From CAYVLI01 sp964452105 [NCBI: uncultured Nitrospinota bacterium] (GTDB lineage: Bacteria; JAUXIQ01): 6,399 bases of DNA. Where the stretch lies: NCBI GenBank assembly GCA_964452105.1, contig CAYVLI010000067.1:3635-10033 (forward strand). Direction: 5' to 3'. A model generated the notes under the pieces. It saw only the letters and a list, made by a program, of their open reading frames with translations. It searched no databases and had not been told where the DNA came from. The translations under genes were made by a program, and so were the position numbers. Each line of letters opens with the position of its first letter. Positions within the stretch are counted from its first letter, which is position 1. This document shows, in pieces, positions 1 through 4,982 of the stretch.

Positions 1-905
1 CTGGAGGGGAAGGCGAAGAAATCCCCCGTTATCAGGATGCCGTCGAGCCGCCTCATTGCCGAATCGTAGGAGACGGCCGTTCGTATCAGTCCTCCCGGAG
101 CGTTGCGGGCGGAGCGCAGCGTGAGACGGCGGCCTGTGTGAGGGCCGGGAGCATAGACCCAATCCTTTGAGCTGTAGTAGTTGATGCTCTCCCGAAAAAG
201 CTTTTCTTCCAATGGATGAAGTTCGCCTGGTCTCAGCTCAGCGCCGAAGACTTTTTCGAAGCCGGCTGCGATAGCCTCCTTGACTCTGTCGAGCGTCGGC
301 AGGTACCCCAGCTCACGCTTGAGGCAGGTGACTCGGTCGGCCGCCGAGCTTATTTCCTTTGCCTTCAGCTTCTCCGTGGGAACGCGCAGCGCATAGAGCA
401 TGGTTTCCACGTCGAAGTCCGTAAGCAGGGTTCCCTGAAACAGGAAAGCGTCCTCCTCCTCCACGCCGCCGGTGCCCGATATCTTGCGCCCTCCCGCCTC
501 GATGTCGTTCTTGAAGCGGTAGCGTGCCTCGATGCCTAACTCATCCAGCGCTTCCACGACGGCGCTGCATATCTTTTCGAAGAAGGGAAACAGGATGCGG
601 TTCAGGCCGAAATCTTTCTTGGAGGCTATCAACTCCCAGCCCAATTGCGTTTGATCGCAGTAGATGGCGCCGCCGCCCGTGAGCCTTCGGTTTATATCAA
701 TACCCCTCCCGCGGCAGAAGGTTTCCCTGACCTCCTGGCTCACATCCTGATGGTAGCCGACAAGCACCGCGGGTGGCGAAAACTGAAGGAAGCGCAGCGT
801 GCTGGGTGCGACGCCCCTGCTTCCGGCCTTGAGGAGAGCGGAGTCCAGGGCCATGTTCTCGGCTGCGCTGTGTGCGCCCGTGTCCAGTAAGCGCCAGTGG
901 ACCAT
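1..905 (-). CDS. lplA: Lipoate-protein ligase with C-terminal accessory domain (sLpl(AB)-like), 3' end cut by window edge
   Basis: The minus frame from ATG at 905 stays open to base 1, giving 301 codons without a stop, so the C-terminus lies outside the window. The protein begins MVHWRLLDTG with AENMALD at 15-21, a usual lipoate ligase N-terminus. It carries the family motif RRLTGGGAIYCD (73-84) and a KNDIEAGGRKISGTGG segment (132-147) in which Lys141 is the expected lipoyl-adenylate-binding lysine. Residues about 250-301 look like the ligase accessory domain (GGLIRTAVSYD, then DGILITGDFF), so catalytic and accessory parts are fused as in LplA or the sLpl(AB) enzymes. Those enzymes activate lipoate or octanoate and attach it to a carrier lysine. 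The start lies three bases after the stop of the lipoyl carrier gene, whose product is the obvious substrate. No strong ribosome site precedes it; a GAAGAAG stretch at the end of the upstream gene may serve. Family sure; partner inferred. Confidence 0.9.
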   Translation of the reverse strand, partial: MVHWRLLDTGAHSAAENMALDSALLKAGSRGVAPSTLRFLQFSPPAVLVGYHQDVSQEVRETFCRGRGIDINRRLTGGGAIYCDQTQLGWELIASKKDFGLNRILFPFFEKICSAVVEALDELGIEARYRFKNDIEAGGRKISGTGGVEEEDAFLFQGTLLTDFDVETMLYALRVPTEKLKAKEISSAADRVTCLKRELGYLPTLDRVKEAIAAGFEKVFGAELRPGELHPLEEKLFRESINYYSSKDWVYAPGPHTGRRLTLRSARNAPGGLIRTAVSYDSAMRRLDGILITGDFFAFPS

Positions 906-908
906 TGT

Positions 909-1370
909 CTAATCTTCTTCCTCTTCCTCTGTGAGGAGACCTTTCTCCCTGTATTCGCTTATCTCGTTGGTGAGCCACTCGGTGATACCATCGTGTCCAT
1001 GAACCAGGTCTTTGATATCCTCCTCCAGATTGGAGGGTTCCAGTACCACGAACCATCCCTGCCCGTAGGAGTCTTTGTTCACCAGTTGAGGGTTTTTGAG
1101 AACCACCTCATTGTGCTCGATGACTTTTCCGTTCACCGGCGCCTTGAGCGGGCCTATATATTTGCCCGCTTCCAGTGAGCCGAAGGCGCGCCCCTTGCGC
1201 ACAGACCTGCCCATGGGCATGAGCTTTATGTATGCGACCGTGCCTGCGGCCTTTTGGCCGAACATGTCCAGTCCCACGCGAACGTTTCCGTTTTCGATCC
1301 TGCTCCAGAGGTGTTCCTTCCTGTCATAGTATAGCTCATCGGGCAGTTCGTACTTTTCCACCTTAGCCAT
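909..1370 (-). CDS. lbpA: GcvH-like lipoyl carrier protein (LbpA-type)
   Basis: This 153-residue protein has the GcvH/lipoyl-domain fold signature: YYDRKEHLW (14-22), VRVGLDMFGQKAAG (30-43), then SLEAGKYIGPLKAPVNGKV (65-83), and the NPQLVNKDSYGQGW region (93-106). Lys70 sits where GcvH carries lipoate (E-x-x-K before the APVNG turn). It differs from ordinary GcvH (about 125-130 residues): the hairpin is EAGKYIGPLKAP rather than the usual ESVKAASDIYAP type, and there is a C-terminal extension ending in the acidic run EEEEED. No glycine-cleavage genes are nearby. It overlaps the HdrD-like gene by eight bases and is followed at once by a lipoate ligase. LbpA proteins of the sHdr sulfur-oxidation pathway are GcvH-like lipoyl carriers beside Hdr-like subunits, so an LbpA-like role in sulfur chemistry is inferred. 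A GGGAGGT site precedes the ATG. Lipoyl carrier very likely; exact subfamily less sure. Confidence 0.87.
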   Translation of the reverse strand: MAKVEKYELPDELYYDRKEHLWSRIENGNVRVGLDMFGQKAAGTVAYIKLMPMGRSVRKGRAFGSLEAGKYIGPLKAPVNGKVIEHNEVVLKNPQLVNKDSYGQGWFVVLEPSNLEEDIKDLVHGHDGITEWLTNEISEYREKGLLTEEEEED

Positions 1371-2574
1371 TATTGCGGGGACCTCCCTTGAATACTCCCT
1401 TCTCCAGAACCAGTTCCACGATATCCTTAACCTCTATGCTTGAGTTATCCTCCCGAACGCTGTTCAGCAGCATTCGTTTGCACTGCTGGCAGGCGGTCAC
1501 GACCATCTCGGCATTTGTGCTTCCTATCGCATTCAGCAGGGACATGGAAATCTTGTTCGTTATGTCAGCGTCGGTCATCTCCAGGTCGCCCCCTCCGCCG
1601 CAGCAGAAGCCGCGCTCCCTGTTCTCCGGCAGCTCCACGAAATTCCTGGCTCCAGCCTTGATTATTTCCCTTGGGGGTTCGAAGACCTTCATGCCCCGGC
1701 CAAGGTCGCAGGGGTCATGGTAGGTAGTAAGCTGCTGGAACTCCTCCATTTCCAGGCGTCCTTCCTGGATAAGCCTTTGAATGTAAAGAGTGGAGTGGAG
1801 CAGTTCCACCCCTTCCGGCTTGTAGTAGTTACCCCAGGTGTAGAAGCAGGAAGGGCAACTGAACACCACTCTGCCGGCGCCAAGTTCCCTGAGCTTCTCC
1901 AGGTTATGCTGACGTAATGCTTCGGCCTCTTCGGGTAAACCGGCTATGATAAGGGGAAAACCACAGCACCACTCCTCCTCTCCGAGAATGGTGAAATCCT
2001 CGCCTGCTCTTTCCAGCAAACGCGCGAAGGAGGTGGGTATCTCCTGAACGGCCGGCGAGAAAGAGCCGATGCACCCCACAAAATAGAGTGTCTCGGCCTT
2101 TTCCTTCTGGTAGAGGTGGTCGGGGGCCTCATCCATGAAATCGACCCACATGGCCCTCTCTTCGTTGGGGTAATCCAGGACGTTGTGCTCTTTTCTGACG
2201 ATTTCCCGCACTTGCGCAAGAATCTCCGGGGCGTATCCCCGGTGAACCATCTCCTGCCGCATGGCCATCCAGAGCTGGCGCTGGTCTATGTTTACAGGGC
2301 AGACCTGCTGGCAGCGCCCGCAAAGCGTGCAGAGGAAGGTGTTGTCTCTCAAATGCTCCAGGATGTCTGAATTGTCCCGCTCCTTCCCAAGAAGCTTCCT
2401 CATCCAGCTCCGGTCGCTGTTGATGATGGAGCGGAGCATCCTGATCTTCTCCGCGGGGATGTAATCATCTACTGCACCCCAAACGTTTATGGGGCATGGC
2501 TTCATGCACTCGCCGCAGCGGGTGCAGGCATCTATCTCGAGCAGTTGTTTTACGGAAAAATTAGAAAGGTCCAT
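1363..2574 (-). CDS. hdrD: HdrD/DsrK-like iron-sulfur disulfide reductase subunit
   Basis: 403 residues. Two ferredoxin-type 4Fe-4S motifs are at the N-terminus: CTRCGECMKPCP (17-28) and CTLCGRCQQVCP (82-93). Two full CCG domains follow: Cys168, CCG at 203-205 and CPSC 240-243; then Cys289, CCGGGG at 324-329 and CQQC 362-365. In HdrB/HdrD these cysteine sets hold the noncubane 4Fe-4S clusters that cleave or form disulfides. The layout (HdrC-like part fused to HdrB-like part) and length match HdrD, about 400 residues; DsrK is usually longer. It has no membrane segment, so it should sit on the cytoplasmic face of the cytochrome b encoded just upstream. The ATG at 2574 lies 11 bases after the upstream stop, with only a modest AAGG ribosome site. 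The stop overlaps the lipoyl carrier gene. I infer that it exchanges electrons with a disulfide or dithiol, plausibly the lipoyl group of that carrier. Family near certain; substrate unknown. Confidence 0.9.
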   Translation of the reverse strand: MDLSNFSVKQLLEIDACTRCGECMKPCPINVWGAVDDYIPAEKIRMLRSIINSDRSWMRKLLGKERDNSDILEHLRDNTFLCTLCGRCQQVCPVNIDQRQLWMAMRQEMVHRGYAPEILAQVREIVRKEHNVLDYPNEERAMWVDFMDEAPDHLYQKEKAETLYFVGCIGSFSPAVQEIPTSFARLLERAGEDFTILGEEEWCCGFPLIIAGLPEEAEALRQHNLEKLRELGAGRVVFSCPSCFYTWGNYYKPEGVELLHSTLYIQRLIQEGRLEMEEFQQLTTYHDPCDLGRGMKVFEPPREIIKAGARNFVELPENRERGFCCGGGGDLEMTDADITNKISMSLLNAIGSTNAEMVVTACQQCKRMLLNSVREDNSSIEVKDIVELVLEKGVFKGGPRNNG

Positions 2575-2585
2575 GTTTATAACCT

Positions 2586-3371
2586 TCAGGCCTGTTTCTG
2601 CGCGGACAGGTTATTCAAGGCTATCACCAGTGGGCTGGCGAACAGGTGTATGAACTTTCCGAAGGGTATGTAAGCTATGAAGGTAAATGAGGCCAGCATA
2701 TGCAGGTACCAGAAAACCTGGTGCGCCGAGTTCCACTGTTCACCCGGTGTGCCCGCCAGAGAAATCAGGTATCCGACGAAGCCGTATCGGGCGACTTCAG
2801 GTGCGGTCCCTGTAGCGAGGTAGCGGAAACCCTCCGAGAAGAAGCCGCTTATTACGACTGCGGCCAGTATCACCACCGCAGCAATATCCTCAGGAGTGTT
2901 CTGCAACTGCGGGACATTCAGAACGGCGCGGCGCAATATGGCTATTATCACGCCCGTTACAATAATTACCCCCAGCAGGTCGAAGGAGAAAGCCATGTGG
3001 GGGAGGTCCTTCACTGCCTCCTCCCCCATCCCTCCGCGGATATAGGTCACCTCTGCTATGTCGAATATCATGAGGCCCAGAAAGCCCCACAACATAAGGG
3101 AGTGCATTGCCCAGCGGAGCCTGTCTTCTCTGAAGGCCCTTCTTCCCGCAATGAAGTCGGCGCCTATGGCCTCCAGGATGATAAGTATCTTCCTGGAGAA
3201 GAAGGCGCCCGCCGTGCGGCCGGCTATCCTGGCGCTTTTCCGCCCTCTGGTCAAGCTCCGCTCTCCATCGAGACTCCCTTCCAGCCAGAGGGATATGCGC
3301 CTGTACATTCCTATGGCGAAAACCGCCAGGAAGGGTATGGAAATGAGATAGACGGGGGTGGAAGCCGCCAT
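2586..3371 (-). CDS. hdrE: NarI/HdrE/DsrM-like membrane cytochrome b subunit
   Basis: 261 residues from the ATG at 3371. About five hydrophobic helices are visible: near residues 5-22, 88-105, 128-146, 163-180 and 222-240. Five histidines (90, 125, 217, 224, 242) lie in or beside helices and are candidate heme b ligands. The WYLHM (221-225) and FGKFIHLF (237-244) stretches are typical of the nitrate-reductase-gamma-like family, which includes NarI, DsrM and HdrE. Length fits HdrE. Such subunits pass electrons between the quinone or methanophenazine pool and an attached iron-sulfur subunit, here the HdrD-like protein downstream. There is no NarGH, so nitrate reduction is not indicated. The frame is open 28 codons further upstream, but that stretch lies over the tusA gene. 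The chosen ATG overlaps the tusA stop as TGATG and leads straight into the first helix, so it is preferred. Confidence 0.85.
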   Translation of the reverse strand: MAASTPVYLISIPFLAVFAIGMYRRISLWLEGSLDGERSLTRGRKSARIAGRTAGAFFSRKILIILEAIGADFIAGRRAFREDRLRWAMHSLMLWGFLGLMIFDIAEVTYIRGGMGEEAVKDLPHMAFSFDLLGVIIVTGVIIAILRRAVLNVPQLQNTPEDIAAVVILAAVVISGFFSEGFRYLATGTAPEVARYGFVGYLISLAGTPGEQWNSAHQVFWYLHMLASFTFIAYIPFGKFIHLFASPLVIALNNLSAQKQA

Positions 3372-3622
3372 CAGCCGCTTTCGTCCTTCTTTATGTAGAG
3401 CCTCCAGTAACCATCGTCCTCCACCGTCTCCACCGGGTATGCTTTCTTTTTGCACAGATTGGGAATGGTCACGAAGGCGGCGGGACGATAATCCACCAGT
3501 ACTTCTATCACATCACCGTCGTTTACGGTTTTAAGCGCGTTTCTGGTCTCTATCAGAGTGTAGGGGCAAATCTCGCCTTTGATGTCCACTGTTTTTGCTA
3601 TCTTTTCTTCTTTCAAGGACAT
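3371..3622 (-). CDS. tusA: TusA/SirA-family sulfur carrier protein
   Basis: 83 residues with the TusA layout: a first strand (VDIKGEICP, 12-20), the sulfur-carrying cysteine Cys19 at the start of a helix (ETRNALK to Lys31), GDVIEVLVD (36-44), and a final strand (YWRLYIKK). TusA proteins accept sulfane sulfur as a persulfide on this cysteine and pass it between partners in the cytoplasm. The usual CPxP motif is CPYT here, so the second proline is missing. A second cysteine, Cys57, lies in PNLCKKK. The ATG at 3622 is preceded by a GGAGGG site. The stop overlaps the start of the cytochrome b gene by one base (TGATG), so the two are probably translationally coupled. The gene sits where dsrC lies in dsr operons, between dsrH and dsrM, so TusA may supply sulfur to the membrane complex; that link is inference. 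Confidence 0.88.
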   Translation of the reverse strand: MSLKEEKIAKTVDIKGEICPYTLIETRNALKTVNDGDVIEVLVDYRPAAFVTIPNLCKKKAYPVETVEDDGYWRLYIKKDESG

Positions 3623-3649
3623 TTTGGATGACCCTCCCCCTGTTTAAGC

Positions 3650-3910
3650 TCAAACAAAATTATTTACCTTGTTTTCCACGATGAGGTCCACCAGCTCTTC
3701 GTACCCTATCCTCTTAACCGAGGAGGGCACCGCATCCTGCAAGCCTCTCTTTTCGATGTCTTCCGATATGGCGTACACCTCTGTCCCAGGCAGTTTGCCT
3801 GTGCCCAGGAAGACGCCGTCCTGAACAAGGACCACCTTGGCCTCCTTATCTATGGAAGCAAGGGCCAGGCCGTTCTGCCCGTATGGTTTATCCACTAAAT
3901 AGAGTGCCAT
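3650..3910 (-). CDS. dsrH: DsrH/TusB-like sulfur-relay protein, second copy
   Basis: 86 residues of DsrH/TusB type: a short N-terminal strand (MALYLVDKP), a central strand VVLVQDGVFLG (27-37), then EVYAISEDIEKRGL (44-57) and a helix near IGYEELVDLIVENK (68-81). The VQDGVFLG and EDIEKRGL patterns resemble the DGV and (D/E)-xx-(A/K)RG signatures of this family. In the known DsrEFH and TusBCD complexes, DsrH/TusB is a small subunit of the hexamer that relays sulfur to DsrC/TusE or TusA. This copy contains no cysteine, so a structural role is likelier than direct persulfide transfer. The ATG at 3910 follows a strong TAGGAGGTA ribosome site that includes the stop codon of the preceding dsrF-like gene. 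Family assignment is by sequence pattern and gene order only. Confidence 0.75.
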   Translation of the reverse strand: MALYLVDKPYGQNGLALASIDKEAKVVLVQDGVFLGTGKLPGTEVYAISEDIEKRGLQDAVPSSVKRIGYEELVDLIVENKVNNFV

Positions 3911-3918
3911 TGCTCAAT

Positions 3919-3927
3919 TACCTCCTA
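3919..3927 (-). promoter_or_regulatory. Ribosome binding site of the second dsrH-like gene, containing the dsrF stop
   Basis: The minus strand reads TAGGAGGTA, nine to ten bases before the ATG at 3910. The TAG is the stop codon of the dsrF-like gene, so termination and re-initiation are joined at one site. Confidence 0.8.
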
Positions 3928-4275
3928 AAAGTCCACGTTGAAATCGGCTTCCTGAAAGAGTTCCAGTATCTTGCTCCTGGGGACCACCTGTATATCACCG
4001 GCGATCTGAGCAGAGTCGATGTTGCGCTCCTGCAGGGATTCTTCCTCGGCGTACAGCCCCGCACCCAGGTCGCTCAGGGTGCCGAGGTACCTTGCGGAGT
4101 CCTCCCGGTTGACGTTCTTGAGGGCATAATAGACTCCGTCTCCCAGGAACACTGAATTCACCGAGTGTTCGTCCAGCCCGGAGGTTATCCCCACGGCCGC
4201 CCTCAGCCCTTCGGTGTAGAATATGGTCCCGTAGGGCGCGTGATTGAAGCTGACCAAAACTTTTTTTTCTGACAA
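3925..4275 (-). CDS. dsrF: DsrF/TusC-like sulfur-relay protein, TTG start
   Basis: 116 residues with a DsrE/F fold pattern: strand KVLVSFNHAPYG (5-16), helix YTEGLRAAVGITSGLDEH (20-37), strand VNSVFLGDGVYYAL (39-52), then a helical linker and a late strand IQVVPRSKILELF (95-107). The FLGDGVYYAL stretch and position between dsrE- and dsrH-like genes fit DsrF/TusC, a subunit of the sulfur-transferring heterohexamer. It has no cysteine at all, so it cannot carry sulfur itself. The start is TTG at 4275, nine bases after a GGAGG (4285-4289); no in-frame ATG lies nearby, and the ATG at 4291 is in another frame. Codons 3-5 form a run of eight A residues. The stop TAG is part of the next gene's ribosome site, so tight coupling to the dsrH-like gene is likely. 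Confidence 0.8.
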   Translation of the reverse strand: MSEKKVLVSFNHAPYGTIFYTEGLRAAVGITSGLDEHSVNSVFLGDGVYYALKNVNREDSARYLGTLSDLGAGLYAEEESLQERNIDSAQIAGDIQVVPRSKILELFQEADFNVDF

Positions 4276-4333
4276 CGGTCTGTGCCTCCATTGATATTGA
4301 AATATGGTTACTGTTATGGAACACCGCCCTGTT
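4276..4333 (-). other. 58-base spacer between the dsrE- and dsrF-like genes
   Basis: This is the longest noncoding stretch in the window. It holds the GGAGG site of the dsrF-like gene and a small AT-rich inverted repeat, ATATT-GA-AATAT, at 4294-4305. I see no hairpin followed by a T-run in the direction of transcription and no convincing -35/-10 pair, so it is described only as a spacer, with a weak chance of an internal promoter or processing site. Confidence 0.5.
4285..4289 (-). promoter_or_regulatory. Ribosome binding site that fixes the TTG start of the dsrF-like gene
   Basis: GGAGG on the minus strand lies nine bases before TTG at 4275. There is no in-frame ATG near the start of the DsrF-like reading frame, so this site is the main support for initiation at TTG. 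An ATG at 4291 overlaps the site itself, but it is out of frame. Confidence 0.7.
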
Positions 4334-4687
4334 TTACAGTGTCACCAGGCGGTCCACCTCGCTTACTATTTCTGCGAAATCGGGCAATCCGCCTACCTTT
4401 ACTCCTTCAAGGTAGTCCTTGCCGTTTTCAAGGCCGCGAGCGTTAACGCATATTCCGCAAGCGATGATCTGAGCGCCCTTGTCCACCAGTGTTTGGACCC
4501 TGTCCTTGGGCAGGGTATCCAGGTCGGGGAACTTCTGGTACTTGATGGGGTTGTAAACGCCGTCAAGGTACATGAAGATTTTTACGGCGTGCCCCTTGTC
4601 CAGAGCCGCTTCTGCCGTCTTGCACAGTGTCTCGGAGTTCTGGACCTGGTAAGGTCCGGTTGTCAGAAGAAAACCCAGCGTAGCCAT
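4334..4687 (-). CDS. dsrE: DsrE-family sulfurtransferase
   Basis: 117 residues with the DsrE/TusD fold: strand LGFLLTTGPYQ (4-14), helix ETLCKTAEAALDKG (19-32), strand AVKIFMYLDGVY (34-45), and the key loop GAQIIACGICVNARGL (71-86). Cys77, and perhaps Cys80 in the ACGIC motif, stand where DsrE-like proteins carry the reactive persulfide cysteine before the ARGL helix. Cys22 is a third cysteine. DsrE/TusD is the catalytic subunit of DsrEFH/TusBCD, passing sulfur to TusA, TusE or DsrC. As the only protein in this trio with the family cysteine motif, it is the likely sulfur-handling subunit. The ATG at 4687 has the strongest ribosome site in the window, a full AAGGAGGTGA, suggesting high expression. 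A 58-base gap separates it from the dsrF-like gene. Family sure; whether it joins a hexamer with its neighbours is inferred. Confidence 0.87.
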   Translation of the reverse strand: MATLGFLLTTGPYQVQNSETLCKTAEAALDKGHAVKIFMYLDGVYNPIKYQKFPDLDTLPKDRVQTLVDKGAQIIACGICVNARGLENGKDYLEGVKVGGLPDFAEIVSEVDRLVTL

Positions 4688-4691
4688 GTGG

Positions 4692-4701
4692 TCACCTCCT
4701 T
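4692..4701 (-). promoter_or_regulatory. Very strong ribosome binding site of the dsrE-like gene
   Basis: On the minus strand this reads AAGGAGGTGA, a ten-base match to the usual anti-Shine-Dalgarno end of 16S rRNA. The GGAGG core is seven bases before the ATG at 4687. It is clearly stronger than the sites before the JAMM, first dsrH-like, hdrD-like and ligase genes, so DsrE is probably made in excess over its neighbours. Confidence 0.85.
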
Positions 4702-4721
4702 CCTGAAAGGAATTGGTTTTT

Positions 4722-4982
4722 TCACCATGTAATAACAGAATCGTACTGAAAAAGCAGCTTTACTATTTCCACGTAATCCAGCTTTTGATGGGGTACCGGA
4801 ACGCCCCTGGCTTCTACATCGTCTTTGCACGCATAAATTTGTATCCCTTCCGGGAGCGATGAGAGCACTGAATCGTGCAGCAGCAGGACCCCCGCTTCTC
4901 CGTCCGCAGCGCTCGTAGCCGCCGTTATCGCTTTGAGAGCCAGCGGGTCATTTCTTTCCCGCAATATGTGCAGCGTCTTCAT
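4722..4982 (-). CDS. dsrH: DsrH/TusB-like sulfur-relay protein, first copy
   Basis: 86 residues, recognised as DsrH/TusB-like from an N-terminal strand MKTLHILRE, a helix PLALKAITAATSAADGEAG (13-31), strand VLLLHDSVLSSL (32-43), then IQIYACKDDVEARGV (47-61), and a C-terminal helix ending in Ile-Thr-Trp. A terminal tryptophan after a hydrophobic helix is common in this family. It has one cysteine, Cys52 in YACKDDVEARG. That position matches the strand-to-helix loop where DsrE-family proteins hold their active cysteine, so this copy could carry sulfur, unlike the second dsrH-like gene. The ATG at 4982 overlaps the stop of the JAMM protease gene as ATGA, tying the sulfur-relay block to the cysteine-synthesis block. 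The ribosome site is weak, which fits coupled translation. Similarity to DsrH is moderate; it could be called a general DsrE/F-like small protein. Confidence 0.72.
   Translation of the reverse strand: MKTLHILRERNDPLALKAITAATSAADGEAGVLLLHDSVLSSLPEGIQIYACKDDVEARGVPVPHQKLDYVEIVKLLFQYDSVITW

Noticed and set aside
697-1056. Minus-strand frame spanning the lipoyl carrier and ligase genes
   Set aside because: It is an out-of-frame shadow rich in Arg and Gly; both overlapped genes have full family motifs in their own frames.
909-1370. Housekeeping glycine cleavage H protein
   Set aside because: No gcvT, gcvP or lpd genes are nearby, the lysine hairpin is atypical, and the gene is coupled to an HdrD-like gene. 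It remains possible but less likely than an LbpA-like carrier.
1363-3371. Nitrate reductase (NarI) or glycolate oxidase/lactate-utilisation (GlcF/LutA) assignment for the membrane and CCG pair
   Set aside because: There is no NarGH or NarJ, and no flavin oxidase or LutB/C gene. The HdrC-HdrB-type fusion beside a NarI-like subunit and sulfur-relay genes fits HdrDE/DsrMK better.
2700-3398. A 232-codon open frame on the plus strand opposite the cytochrome b gene
   Set aside because: It is antisense to a gene with clear membrane helices and histidine pattern. Its own translation shows no recognisable domain, and it has no sensible operon context.
3372-3455. A 28-codon N-terminal extension of the cytochrome b gene
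   Set aside because: It lies over the end of tusA, is rich in Gly, Lys and Arg with no homologous look, and the ATG at 3371 gives a normal start before the first helix with TGATG coupling.
4294-4305. ATATT-GA-AATAT inverted repeat as an operator or terminator
   Set aside because: The arms are only five AT pairs, with no T-run in the transcribed direction and no second copy in the window; chance is likely.
3995-4324. Minus-strand frame over the dsrF-like gene, with an ATG at 4291
   Set aside because: It is out of frame with the DsrF-like product, and its translation is Arg-rich and unlike any family I know. The GGAGG at 4285-4289 serves the TTG start instead.
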